Assembly: GCF_009695585.1 (NCBI RefSeq)
Contig: NZ_VUNR01000005.1
Coordinates: forward strand, 62,001-126,000
From: Anaerovibrio slackiae
GTDB lineage: Bacteria > Bacillota > Negativicutes > Selenomonadales > Selenomonadaceae
Direction: 5' to 3'
Length of the DNA stretch: 64,000 nt
In this document: one piece after another, positions 34,297 through 41,066 of the stretch
Numbering within the stretch: position 1 is the first letter of the stretch
How the letters are laid out: the number at the start of each line of letters is the position of its first letter
The notes under the pieces: model-generated
Database searches by the model: none
What the model saw: only the letters and a program-made list of their open reading frames with translations
What the model was told of the DNA's origin: nothing
Position numbers and translations under genes: made by a program

Positions 34297-34490
34297 AAGA
34301 TTTCATAGGGGTTCCAAGGGTGAAGTTGAAAGACTTCTATAAGATGGTGAAGGCTAAGGCACAGGCTGAGGCTGAGGAGCACAGGAAAGCGAGGAAGGCA
34401 AGGCATGAAGCTCAGAACGCTGATGATGACGATGGTTCTGGTTCTGAGCCAAAGCGTGAACGCATCCGCACCAGGGCACGTTTACAGTGA
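34293..34490 (+). CDS. Small highly charged phage protein
   Basis: A 65-residue protein: a Lys/Ala/Glu-rich helix (KMVKAKAQAEAEEHRKARKAR), an acidic linker (DDDDGSGSEP) and an Arg-rich tail (KRERIRTRARLQ). Not recognised; likely nucleic-acid or protein binding. Coupled by ATGA to the gene before. Its last 86 bases are also read, in another frame, as the signal peptide of the 3D-domain protein. Confidence 0.6.
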   Translation: MKDFIGVPRVKLKDFYKMVKAKAQAEAEEHRKARKARHEAQNADDDDGSGSEPKRERIRTRARLQ

Positions 34491-34818
34491 CCTTTCTTTT
34501 TGTCGCCCCAAAGACATTATAGAAGATGTAAAACCAACTGTAAGATACATAGCAAATGTATCATGGTATACAGCTTCTGACGATGAATGTGGAAAGTCAG
34601 ATGGAATCACTGCGAGCGGTGAGCAAGCGGTTGCCGGAATTACGGTGGCCGCTGATGACCTTCCGCTGGGTACAAGAGTCCGCATTAACGGTCATGAATA
34701 CATCGTTCATGACAGGTTTGGCGGTGGGTATAAAGGGCGCATAGATATTTATTGTGAAAGTAAAGAGGAGGCATTTGCTAACGGTAGGCAAATGCTAGAA
34801 GTGGAGGTACTGGAATAA
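34405..34818 (+). CDS. Secreted 3D-domain (RlpA/MltA-like) protein
   Basis: A 137-residue exported protein. Signal peptide at 1-21 (LMMTMVLVLSQSVNASA), then a 3D double-psi barrel (about 48-135: VSWYTASDDECGKSDGIT, ADDLPLGTRVRINGHEY, VHDRFGGGYKGRIDIY) with the three Asp of the family. These domains occur in cell-wall lytic or resuscitation proteins. In a phage it may act on peptidoglycan during lysogeny or lysis; location within the early block is unusual for a lysin. Confidence 0.78.
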   Translation: MKLRTLMMTMVLVLSQSVNASAPGHVYSDLSFCRPKDIIEDVKPTVRYIANVSWYTASDDECGKSDGITASGEQAVAGITVAADDLPLGTRVRINGHEYIVHDRFGGGYKGRIDIYCESKEEAFANGRQMLEVEVLE

Positions 34819-35012
34819 TGGACAATATAAGAGCAAAGATATTTATTGAAGCAGATGAAGCAGGTACAAAGGTTGAAGTTAATGGTGCCCCATCTATTAT
34901 CATGTTCTTCCTTGGTCAGGTCATAGTTGACATATCGAAAACATCTGATGTACCACTGGAGGACATACGTGAGATGCTTGCAAAGTCTATTCAAGTATGG
35001 TCTGAGGATTAA
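34818..35012 (+). CDS. Phage protein of unknown function
   Basis: A 64-residue acidic protein (IRAKIFIEADEAGTKVEVNG ... EDIREMLAKSIQVW). Not recognised. Beta-strand start and helical end; no membrane segment. The start shares a base with the 3D-gene stop (TAATG). Confidence 0.55.
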   Translation: MDNIRAKIFIEADEAGTKVEVNGAPSIIMFFLGQVIVDISKTSDVPLEDIREMLAKSIQVWSED

Positions 35013-35031
35013 TTGTGAGAGGACATGACAC

Positions 35032-37017
35032 ATGAATGTTAATAGCTTACTAAGGAAAAGCCTGGTGGAATATATTCCGGAGGCGCAATTGCATAGCGAT
35101 GGGACATATCGGTGCGCATGTCCTATTCATAACGGTGATAACCCAACGTCATTCACTATCTTTCCACAGGAGAATACATTCCATTGCTTCTCCTGTGGAG
35201 CCCATGGCAACATCATTAACTTTGTCATGGAGCGTGACAGCGTATGCTTCGACACCGCAGTCAAAACCCTCTGTGATGATTTCGGTGTTGAGATTGATGA
35301 TCCGAAGTACAAGGAGCAGCTTGATATTACCCAGCGTAATGCAAGGTGGGCAGTGGGTATGCAGAGACAGCTCCCACGCATCATTGATTACCTGCACAAG
35401 CGCGGGCTGACCGATGAATCCATCAAGACATTTGGTCTTGGGTACAGCGAAAAGCTACAGGCTCTTTCGATTCCCATGTACGACACCTGGGGCCGGTGTG
35501 TGGCATTTCTCTATAGATACTTTGACCAGATGCCTAAGTACAAGAACAGCAAGAATATAGATGGACTCTTTGTTAAGGGTAAGTTCTTGTATGGCCTTCC
35601 ACAGGCACAGCGGTTCCTGCGCAAGACGAAGACTCTCATGCTTTGCGAGGGAGCCATGGATGCCATCAGTGCAATCCAGCAGGAGAACTGCTGTGTAGCC
35701 TACTGTGGTATCAGTGTTGGCAAGGCTCACATCGAGCAGATAAAGGAAGTCATTAAGCCAATTGGTGCCAAGGTTGTCCTGTGTCCTGACAATGATGGCA
35801 AGGCTGGCAAGTTTGTTCTGAGAGCCCGTGACTTATTCATGAAGCAAGCACCGGACACGGTTGTCAAAGTAGCCGTGATACCTGATGGGGCAAAGGACTT
35901 CAACGACATGCTTGTCCAGGGCATGGATATAGCCAACGATTGCAAGTATGAATCCGTGGACTTGTACTGTGTAAAGCAGATTGTAGCCAATGAGCCCGAC
36001 AGGGATATGCAGGAAAAGCAAGTGGTCGCTTTCATGTGTACCGTGAGGAACCCTTTGACTCGTGCTGATATAGCTGAATATCTTGCTGACGTATGGGAGC
36101 GCGATGTAGCTCTGGTTCGTGAGTTATTCAATATCAAGCAGGATACAGCCGAGGAACAAATCAAGGACATCATGACAGTGGACGTTGGGTATCAGAGGCT
36201 GGAACATAAGAAGGTCGAGGAAACCTTCGGAGTTGGCTTTGATAACATCGACAATACCATTCAGTTCACAAGGAAGAATGTGGTTATCCTTGGAGCGTAC
36301 AGTGGTTCTGGCAAGACTACCATGTTAGCCGAGTGGATATTGCACTGGTGCATCAAGTGCCACAAGAAAGTCCTGTTCTTCTCACTGGAGATGCCAGTGG
36401 AAGACATAATGAAAATCCTCATATCCAAGATTGTGCAGATACAGCAGTTCAAGGTATACGAGTATATCAAGGAGCGTCCTGATACCTATGAGCTAATCAT
36501 GGATGCCCTGAAGAAATACCTGTTCATCGTGGACAAGAACTACTTATCCTTTGATGATATGGGAAACTACATCAAGCTCCTGGCCTCACGCGATATTATG
36601 GTTGACATAGTAGCCGTGGATTACTTCCAGTACATGCAGGGCACTGACACGCTGGAAGGGCAGGAGAATACAGCGAAGAACATGAAAGCCTTCGCAAAAG
36701 AGAATAACGTGACATTGTTCATGCTTTCACAGCTCAATAAGGGAAGTCAAAAGGATGGCAGCGGAAAATTCAGAGAGCCGGTGCAGACTGACCTCATGGG
36801 CTCAGGTGCTATAGGCAATTCAGGTGATTACGTGGTTGCTATATGGAGACCAGCGCAGGTTCCTGGCTTATCACCGATTGACCGTGAGCATGTGAAGTAC
36901 GACACGATGTTCAAGATAATCAAGGCTCGCGAGGTAAGAAGTGGTGACATCATATTTAATCTGGTGTACAACCCTGATACCTCACGATTAATGGAAAAGA
37001 TTGGAGAGACAGTATAA
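35032..37017 (+). CDS. Phage primase-helicase
   Basis: A 661-residue bifunctional replication protein. CHC2-type zinc finger near residues 23-60 (CACPIHNGDNPTSF ... FHCFSCGAHGN). Toprim primase domain with the Glu in LMLCEGAMDAI (about 204) and the DxD in VVLCPDNDGKAG (about 249). DnaB/RecA-like helicase with Walker A GAYSGSGKTTML (about 422) and Walker B VDIVAVDYFQYM (about 525). It lays primers and unwinds the fork, like T7 gp4. No phage DNA polymerase gene is seen nearby. Confidence 0.95.
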   Translation: MNVNSLLRKSLVEYIPEAQLHSDGTYRCACPIHNGDNPTSFTIFPQENTFHCFSCGAHGNIINFVMERDSVCFDTAVKTLCDDFGVEIDDPKYKEQLDITQRNARWAVGMQRQLPRIIDYLHKRGLTDESIKTFGLGYSEKLQALSIPMYDTWGRCVAFLYRYFDQMPKYKNSKNIDGLFVKGKFLYGLPQAQRFLRKTKTLMLCEGAMDAISAIQQENCCVAYCGISVGKAHIEQIKEVIKPIGAKVVLCPDNDGKAGKFVLRARDLFMKQAPDTVVKVAVIPDGAKDFNDMLVQGMDIANDCKYESVDLYCVKQIVANEPDRDMQEKQVVAFMCTVRNPLTRADIAEYLADVWERDVALVRELFNIKQDTAEEQIKDIMTVDVGYQRLEHKKVEETFGVGFDNIDNTIQFTRKNVVILGAYSGSGKTTMLAEWILHWCIKCHKKVLFFSLEMPVEDIMKILISKIVQIQQFKVYEYIKERPDTYELIMDALKKYLFIVDKNYLSFDDMGNYIKLLASRDIMVDIVAVDYFQYMQGTDTLEGQENTAKNMKAFAKENNVTLFMLSQLNKGSQKDGSGKFREPVQTDLMGSGAIGNSGDYVVAIWRPAQVPGLSPIDREHVKYDTMFKIIKAREVRSGDIIFNLVYNPDTSRLMEKIGETV

Positions 37018-37862
37018 TGCCAGCGATAGGTTTTAAATGTCCTAATGGGGACAAGGTTACATTCGAGCAGTGCTTTGCAGGGTGTGACCATCAGTGCATG
37101 AGCTTACCTGCACTCAAGGCTACATCGCAACCACATTGGTTCGGTAAGCCAAGTGTTACCCAGCTCTTAGCACCGACACGCATCATGTACCTACAGATTA
37201 TGAATGACTTCTACCTGAATCCGCACGGTAGCATAGCAGCCATGATTGGCACATCAATGCACGCCATCATGGAAGACAATTGTCCCGATGGATGGATAAT
37301 GGAGAAGCGTTTGGAAGATGACATTACATCGGGAGCCTTCGATGCCTACGATGCGACAACGAAAACCCTGTATGACTTCAAGAACTATGGAGCCTACAAG
37401 GTATCGCAGGTACTTGGCTACAAGGCTCGCTGGGTAAAGCGTACAGTTACCAGGGGAAAGCACGCTGGCGAAGAACGCTGGGAGCAGAAGTTTGAACCTG
37501 GTGGCGTGAGGCATGTGCATGACGTAGCATTACAGATGAATTACTACCGCATCCTCATGGGGAAGCATGGGTATCCGGTGGAGAAAATGATGGTTCAGGT
37601 GTTTGTCCGCGGTGGTCTGGATAAGACAGCGAAAAGCTATGGAGTTACCCAGCCGACATACCTTGTGCCCATCAATCCAATATCAGACCGATGGGTGCGG
37701 AGGTACTTCGAGATGAAGTATAAGAAGCTCATGGATGCCGTGGAGAGCGGTGTCGTGCCGGAGGTATGCAAGCCGGTGGAGCGATGGAATGACCGCAGAT
37801 GCAAGGACTTCTGCGAGGTTAATGAGTTGTGTCCATATTACCAGAAGAACTACATGGTGTAA
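37017..37862 (+). CDS. PD-(D/E)XK nuclease with Cys cluster (Cas4/RecB-like)
   Basis: A 281-residue nuclease. The active-site pattern is seen as GAFDAYDATTKTLYDFKNYG (Asp near 110, then DFK). Four C-terminal Cys (CKPVERWNDRRCKDFC, then ELCPYY) fit a 4Fe-4S Cas4/AddB-type cluster, with an early Cys-rich segment (CFAGCDHQC) adding further ligands. It probably trims DNA ends for recombination or replication. Start overlaps the primase-helicase stop by one base. Confidence 0.82.
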   Translation: MPAIGFKCPNGDKVTFEQCFAGCDHQCMSLPALKATSQPHWFGKPSVTQLLAPTRIMYLQIMNDFYLNPHGSIAAMIGTSMHAIMEDNCPDGWIMEKRLEDDITSGAFDAYDATTKTLYDFKNYGAYKVSQVLGYKARWVKRTVTRGKHAGEERWEQKFEPGGVRHVHDVALQMNYYRILMGKHGYPVEKMMVQVFVRGGLDKTAKSYGVTQPTYLVPINPISDRWVRRYFEMKYKKLMDAVESGVVPEVCKPVERWNDRRCKDFCEVNELCPYYQKNYMV

Positions 37863-37875
37863 GGAGGAAGAACAA

Positions 37876-38175
37876 ATGACTAACGAGGAATTTCTGAGAA
37901 GATTTGATGCGCATGAAAAGTTCACCAAGAGAGAAATCAGGGAAATGTGCTGGGGGGAAGTCGGCGAGTTTATTGATGAGCGTGTAGTTGATGAATTACG
38001 TTGGTTTTTATCAAAGGAGACAATATTTCAGGTAGAAGATAGGTTCTTTAGTATAAGTTGGTTTCAGGGAGCCACTGAATGCCAGGAAAATGAATATGAT
38101 GATAGTTATCCAGTGGAAGTACGCAGGGTTGAAAAGGTTGCATACGATTATGTGCCAATCGAGGAGGACAACTGA
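37876..38175 (+). CDS. Phage protein of unknown function
   Basis: A 99-residue acidic protein (FLRRFDAHEKFTKREIREMCW ... VEKVAYDYVPIEEDN). Not recognised. AAGGAGGAAG lies before ATG 37876. Part of the early operon. Confidence 0.6.
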   Translation: MTNEEFLRRFDAHEKFTKREIREMCWGEVGEFIDERVVDELRWFLSKETIFQVEDRFFSISWFQGATECQENEYDDSYPVEVRRVEKVAYDYVPIEEDN

Positions 38176-38411
38176 TGAACAAGATGTGTGAGGTGGCGCA
38201 CTTGCTTGGCCTGGAGCTGGGGCAATTCTTCATGATAGATGTGTTCGAGGGTGTATTTTGTATCACGGAGCATGGCCTCGTAAACGTAATCCTTAAAGGG
38301 AATGTAATTAACAATGAGCAGGGTGAGATATTACAACGCTTGCTCTTGGGTGACTTCGAGATTACTCATGTTGCCAAGTGGACAAAGATTAAGGAGGGAT
38401 ATCATGGCTGA
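38175..38411 (+). CDS. Phage protein of unknown function
   Basis: A 78-residue protein with alternating hydrophobic beta strands (FFMIDVFEGVFCITEHGLVNV) and a C-terminal LLLGDFEITHVAKW segment. It resembles small phage proteins that end in a W-containing motif. Not recognised further. TGATG overlap with the previous gene. Confidence 0.58.
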   Translation: MNKMCEVAHLLGLELGQFFMIDVFEGVFCITEHGLVNVILKGNVINNEQGEILQRLLLGDFEITHVAKWTKIKEGYHG

Positions 38412-38907
38412 TTTGTTTGATAATGTATATACGCACTGTAAGTCATTCAATAGTTCTGAATGTATAAACAATGGCGAAAGGTGTAAGTTCAGAGAAGGTG
38501 ATGATGGTTGTAAAATAGAGAACATCACTGGTGAGGTACCGATACTCTGGGATGATGAAGATAGAGAGAGTATCAATAAGGTTCTCGCGGAGCACCATAT
38601 CAGCATCGAAAATGACAATGGTATTGAGAACGACAACAATGGCTACAGTACATCTCAGAAGCACTATATAGCCAAGTCTCCTATTGAGTTCATGCAGACT
38701 CTCATGAGCAAGGAGATGTTTGTTGGCTTCTGTATTGGTAATACCGTCAAGTACCTGATGCGTGCGCCGTTCAAGGGACAGCTCAGGAGTGACCTTGATA
38801 AGGCTAGGCAGTATTCGTGGTGGGCATCGCTTGCCAGGAAAGGTAAAGTGGTTGACCCATCGGAGCCTGTACCCAAGGATTTCAAGACGAGGGTGTTTAT
38901 ATGTTAA
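38404..38907 (+). CDS. DUF3310-type phage protein
   Basis: A 167-residue protein. The C-terminal part (about 100-150) shows the DUF3310 pattern: HY at the start (SQKHYIAKSPIEFMQTL), then GFCIGNTVKYLMRAPFKG and DLDKARQYSWWAS. DUF3310 proteins are common in phages and of unknown role, often near nucleotide-metabolism genes. The N-terminal half has a Cys-rich patch (CKSFNSSECINNGERC). Overlaps the previous gene by eight bases. Confidence 0.75.
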   Translation: MADLFDNVYTHCKSFNSSECINNGERCKFREGDDGCKIENITGEVPILWDDEDRESINKVLAEHHISIENDNGIENDNNGYSTSQKHYIAKSPIEFMQTLMSKEMFVGFCIGNTVKYLMRAPFKGQLRSDLDKARQYSWWASLARKGKVVDPSEPVPKDFKTRVFIC

Positions 38908-39089
38908 GAAGTTTTATCATATTTGCAGTAATGGTTATCGCTGGTACATTTGTTTACCTGGTTGTAAATTACGCCAAGGGGTTTGGCAGATGTATCATGG
39001 ATATAAAGAAGCGTTTTATGGATTCCATCTCTGATGATGGAGTGCCGGAGAACATCAAGGTGACAAAGTTAAGGAGGACGAGAACATGA
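38901..39089 (+). CDS. Small single-pass membrane protein
   Basis: A 62-residue protein with one N-terminal transmembrane helix (FIIFAVMVIAGTFVYLVVNY) and a basic cytoplasmic tail. Overlaps the DUF3310-type gene and the following SPFH gene (ATGA), so it may work with that membrane protein. Confidence 0.65.
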   Translation: MLRSFIIFAVMVIAGTFVYLVVNYAKGFGRCIMDIKKRFMDSISDDGVPENIKVTKLRRTRT

Positions 39090-39946
39090 GTAACAATGGA
39101 AAAATTGGAATGACAGGTATTGCAGTGGCGATGATGTTAGCCATCGGTCTTGGGGCAACGGCTTCATATAAGGTGGATCCTGGGTACGCCGGTGTTGTCT
39201 ACAATATGGATGGTGGCCTTGAGGAGGAAACCTTGGGGCAGGGCTTTCACATGGTATTGCCATGGAAGAAGGTTATTGAGTATCCTGTAAGCACCGAGAC
39301 TGTGTACTATACTAAGTCTAACGATGACGGTGAGCAGGTTGACAACAGCATTAATGTGAATACCAAGGATGGCAAGCAGGTAAATGTATCCGTGACCTAC
39401 GCTTATCACATGGATGAAGCAATGCTTCCTTCGGTATTCGAGAAGTTCAGAGGTCAGAAGGCTTCCGCGATTGAGGCTGGCTACATGAAGAACGAGATGT
39501 ATCAGGCGATTAACGAGGTTACCTCTCAGTATTCTCTGATGGAGCTGGTTGGCAATAAGCGGCCTCAGATTAACGAGGAGATTCTCAGGAAGTTCCGTAG
39601 TTCCCTTGAGCAGTACGGCATTATCATTGAGACCTTCAATTTGTCCGATGTAGTTCCTGATGAGCAGACCAAGACTGCAATTCAGGCTGTGGTAGATGCG
39701 CAGAACGCACTGGAAAAGGCAAAGGTTGAAAAGGAACAGGCTGAGGTTGAAGCTGAGAAGGCAAGGGTGGCAGCTAAGGGCAAGGCTGATGCTGAAATCA
39801 TTGAAGCCGAAGGTACAGCCAATGCAAATGCAAAGCTCCAGCAGAGCCTGACACCGCTTATCGTTGAACAGCGTAAGCTCGAAAAGTGGGACGGTAAACT
39901 CCCTGGTATCGTTGCCGGTAATTCAAATCTTTTGATTCAGCCATAA
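39086..39946 (+). CDS. SPFH/Band 7 (prohibitin-like) protein
   Basis: A 286-residue protein with an N-terminal membrane helix (about 8-28), an SPFH domain (about 30-190: VDPGYAGVVYNMDGGLEEET, QGFHMVLPWKKV) and a long Ala/Glu/Lys coiled coil (about 200-260: KVEKEQAEVEAEKARVAAKG). SPFH proteins form large membrane rings and scaffold proteases or lipid domains. It is unusual in a phage early block; a role in protecting host membranes or shielding a partner is speculation. Confidence 0.85.
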   Translation: MSNNGKIGMTGIAVAMMLAIGLGATASYKVDPGYAGVVYNMDGGLEEETLGQGFHMVLPWKKVIEYPVSTETVYYTKSNDDGEQVDNSINVNTKDGKQVNVSVTYAYHMDEAMLPSVFEKFRGQKASAIEAGYMKNEMYQAINEVTSQYSLMELVGNKRPQINEEILRKFRSSLEQYGIIIETFNLSDVVPDEQTKTAIQAVVDAQNALEKAKVEKEQAEVEAEKARVAAKGKADAEIIEAEGTANANAKLQQSLTPLIVEQRKLEKWDGKLPGIVAGNSNLLIQP

Positions 39947-39958
39947 GGAGGAATGTAC

Positions 39959-40174
39959 ATGAGTAAGATTATTATCAGTGTTGACGATGATGAAAAAGTC
40001 TCGGTTGAGTACGATGGTTGCGAGGATAACCTGCGTACCCTGGGAACGTTGCACTTTGCGCTTGTCAAAGAGATTGCTAAGTTCTACAACGTTGACCTGG
40101 GCGAGGCAACGTTTATCATTGGCAAGATGTCATTCAATATTATCCGTAGCTTAATTGAGGAGGAAAACGTATGA
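39959..40174 (+). CDS. Phage protein of unknown function
   Basis: A 71-residue acidic protein (KIIISVDDDEKVSVEYDGC ... FNIIRSLIEEENV). Not recognised. ATG 39959 is chosen for the AAGGAGGAA site; an in-frame ATG lies six bases upstream. Confidence 0.55.
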   Translation: MSKIIISVDDDEKVSVEYDGCEDNLRTLGTLHFALVKEIAKFYNVDLGEATFIIGKMSFNIIRSLIEEENV

Positions 40175-40350
40175 AGGCAACAACAAAGGCAGAGATTCAC
40201 ATGATAGTTGAACCGCTGGAGGCACTTGTAATCTACAAGGCGTTGTCCGGCAAGAAGATGGATTCCGAGGAAGATGGTGTCCGCAAGGAGCTCTTGGAGC
40301 AGCTGAATTCAACCGTATGCTTCGGCGTTGCAGAGGAAATCCTTGGCTGA
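40171..40350 (+). CDS. Small phage protein of unknown function
   Basis: A 59-residue protein (KATTKAEIHMIVEPLEALVI ... LNSTVCFGVAEEILG) read between the previous gene (ATGA overlap) and rusA. GAGGAGGAAAA lies before the ATG. Not recognised. Confidence 0.6.
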   Translation: MKATTKAEIHMIVEPLEALVIYKALSGKKMDSEEDGVRKELLEQLNSTVCFGVAEEILG

Positions 40351-40753
40351 CAGGCTTCATCTTGTCTTACCGCTGGTTCCAAGTGTGAACAGTATGTACA
40401 TGACCACCAAGTACGGTGGTCGTGTGCGTACTAAGAAGGCAAGGGACTGGTTCGATGAGGCAGAGAGGATTACCAAGCTGGCAATAGTTGAGCAGGGATG
40501 GCAGCCTACTATTGGTGAAAAGGTTGTTCTTGAAATCATGACATACTTTCCTGACCGCAGGAAGCGTGATGTGAACAATAGCTCCAAGGCCCTCTGTGAT
40601 ATGCTTGAGCACGCGAGGGTGTATGACAATGATAGGTATGCGCTCCCACGGTATATTGATTATGCAATTGACCGCGAGCATCCGAGGACAGAAGTGGTTG
40701 TGCGTAGGTTCGGGGAGGGAGACGAATGGAAGACGATGATTCCCCATGCGTGA
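40343..40753 (+). CDS. rusA: RusA-family Holliday junction resolvase
   Basis: A 136-residue resolvase that cuts four-way DNA junctions. Family features: VLPLVPSVNSMY at the start, then the catalytic-Asp region DRRKRDVNNSSKALCDMLEHA and VYDNDRYALPRYID. The likely start is TTG 40343, preceded by AGAGG, overlapping the small gene upstream by eight bases; TTG 40328 is possible. Confidence 0.9.
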   Translation: MADRLHLVLPLVPSVNSMYMTTKYGGRVRTKKARDWFDEAERITKLAIVEQGWQPTIGEKVVLEIMTYFPDRRKRDVNNSSKALCDMLEHARVYDNDRYALPRYIDYAIDREHPRTEVVVRRFGEGDEWKTMIPHA

Positions 40754-40857
40754 ACTGTATCAATAAGTGTGATGCGTGGGAGGCAGAGTATTGTTGCTTG
40801 TTATGTGAGTATCTTGGTGGTGGCAATTGTGATGATTGTGACCCGATGGAAATCTGA
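40726..40857 (+). CDS. Cysteine-rich 43-residue microprotein
   Basis: Open frame starting inside the rusA end, with an excellent GGGGAGGGAG ribosome site. It has eight Cys in 43 residues (SPCVNCINKCDAWEAEYCC, then LLC, NCDDC). The spacing CxxC...C suggests metal (zinc) binding. Not recognised. The strong ribosome site and the tight junction with the next gene support expression. Confidence 0.55.
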   Translation: MEDDDSPCVNCINKCDAWEAEYCCLLCEYLGGGNCDDCDPMEI

Positions 40858-40868
40858 GGAGGAATTGT

Positions 40869-41066
40869 ATGTTCTATGAAAGCATGATAAAACTGAAAAA
40901 GAAGAACATCGAGGCCGTAATTAAAATCCCGTTTGATACCAGGGATGAAGCGTTGGTTGGGTTCAATAGGTTACTTGATATGCTTGATGAAAGCCACGAT
41001 GATACCTTGAAGGTATTGAATAGCTTTGCTGGCAATGGTGTTAAGGAGGAGTCGCATGTTTTATGA
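40869..41066 (+). CDS. Small phage protein of unknown function
   Basis: A 65-residue protein (MIKLKKKNIEAVIKIPFDTR ... LLDMLDESHDDTLKVLNSF). Not recognised. AGGAGGAATT precedes the ATG. It overlaps the nrdJ start by 11 bases, so the two are probably coupled. Confidence 0.58.
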   Translation: MFYESMIKLKKKNIEAVIKIPFDTRDEALVGFNRLLDMLDESHDDTLKVLNSFAGNGVKEESHVL

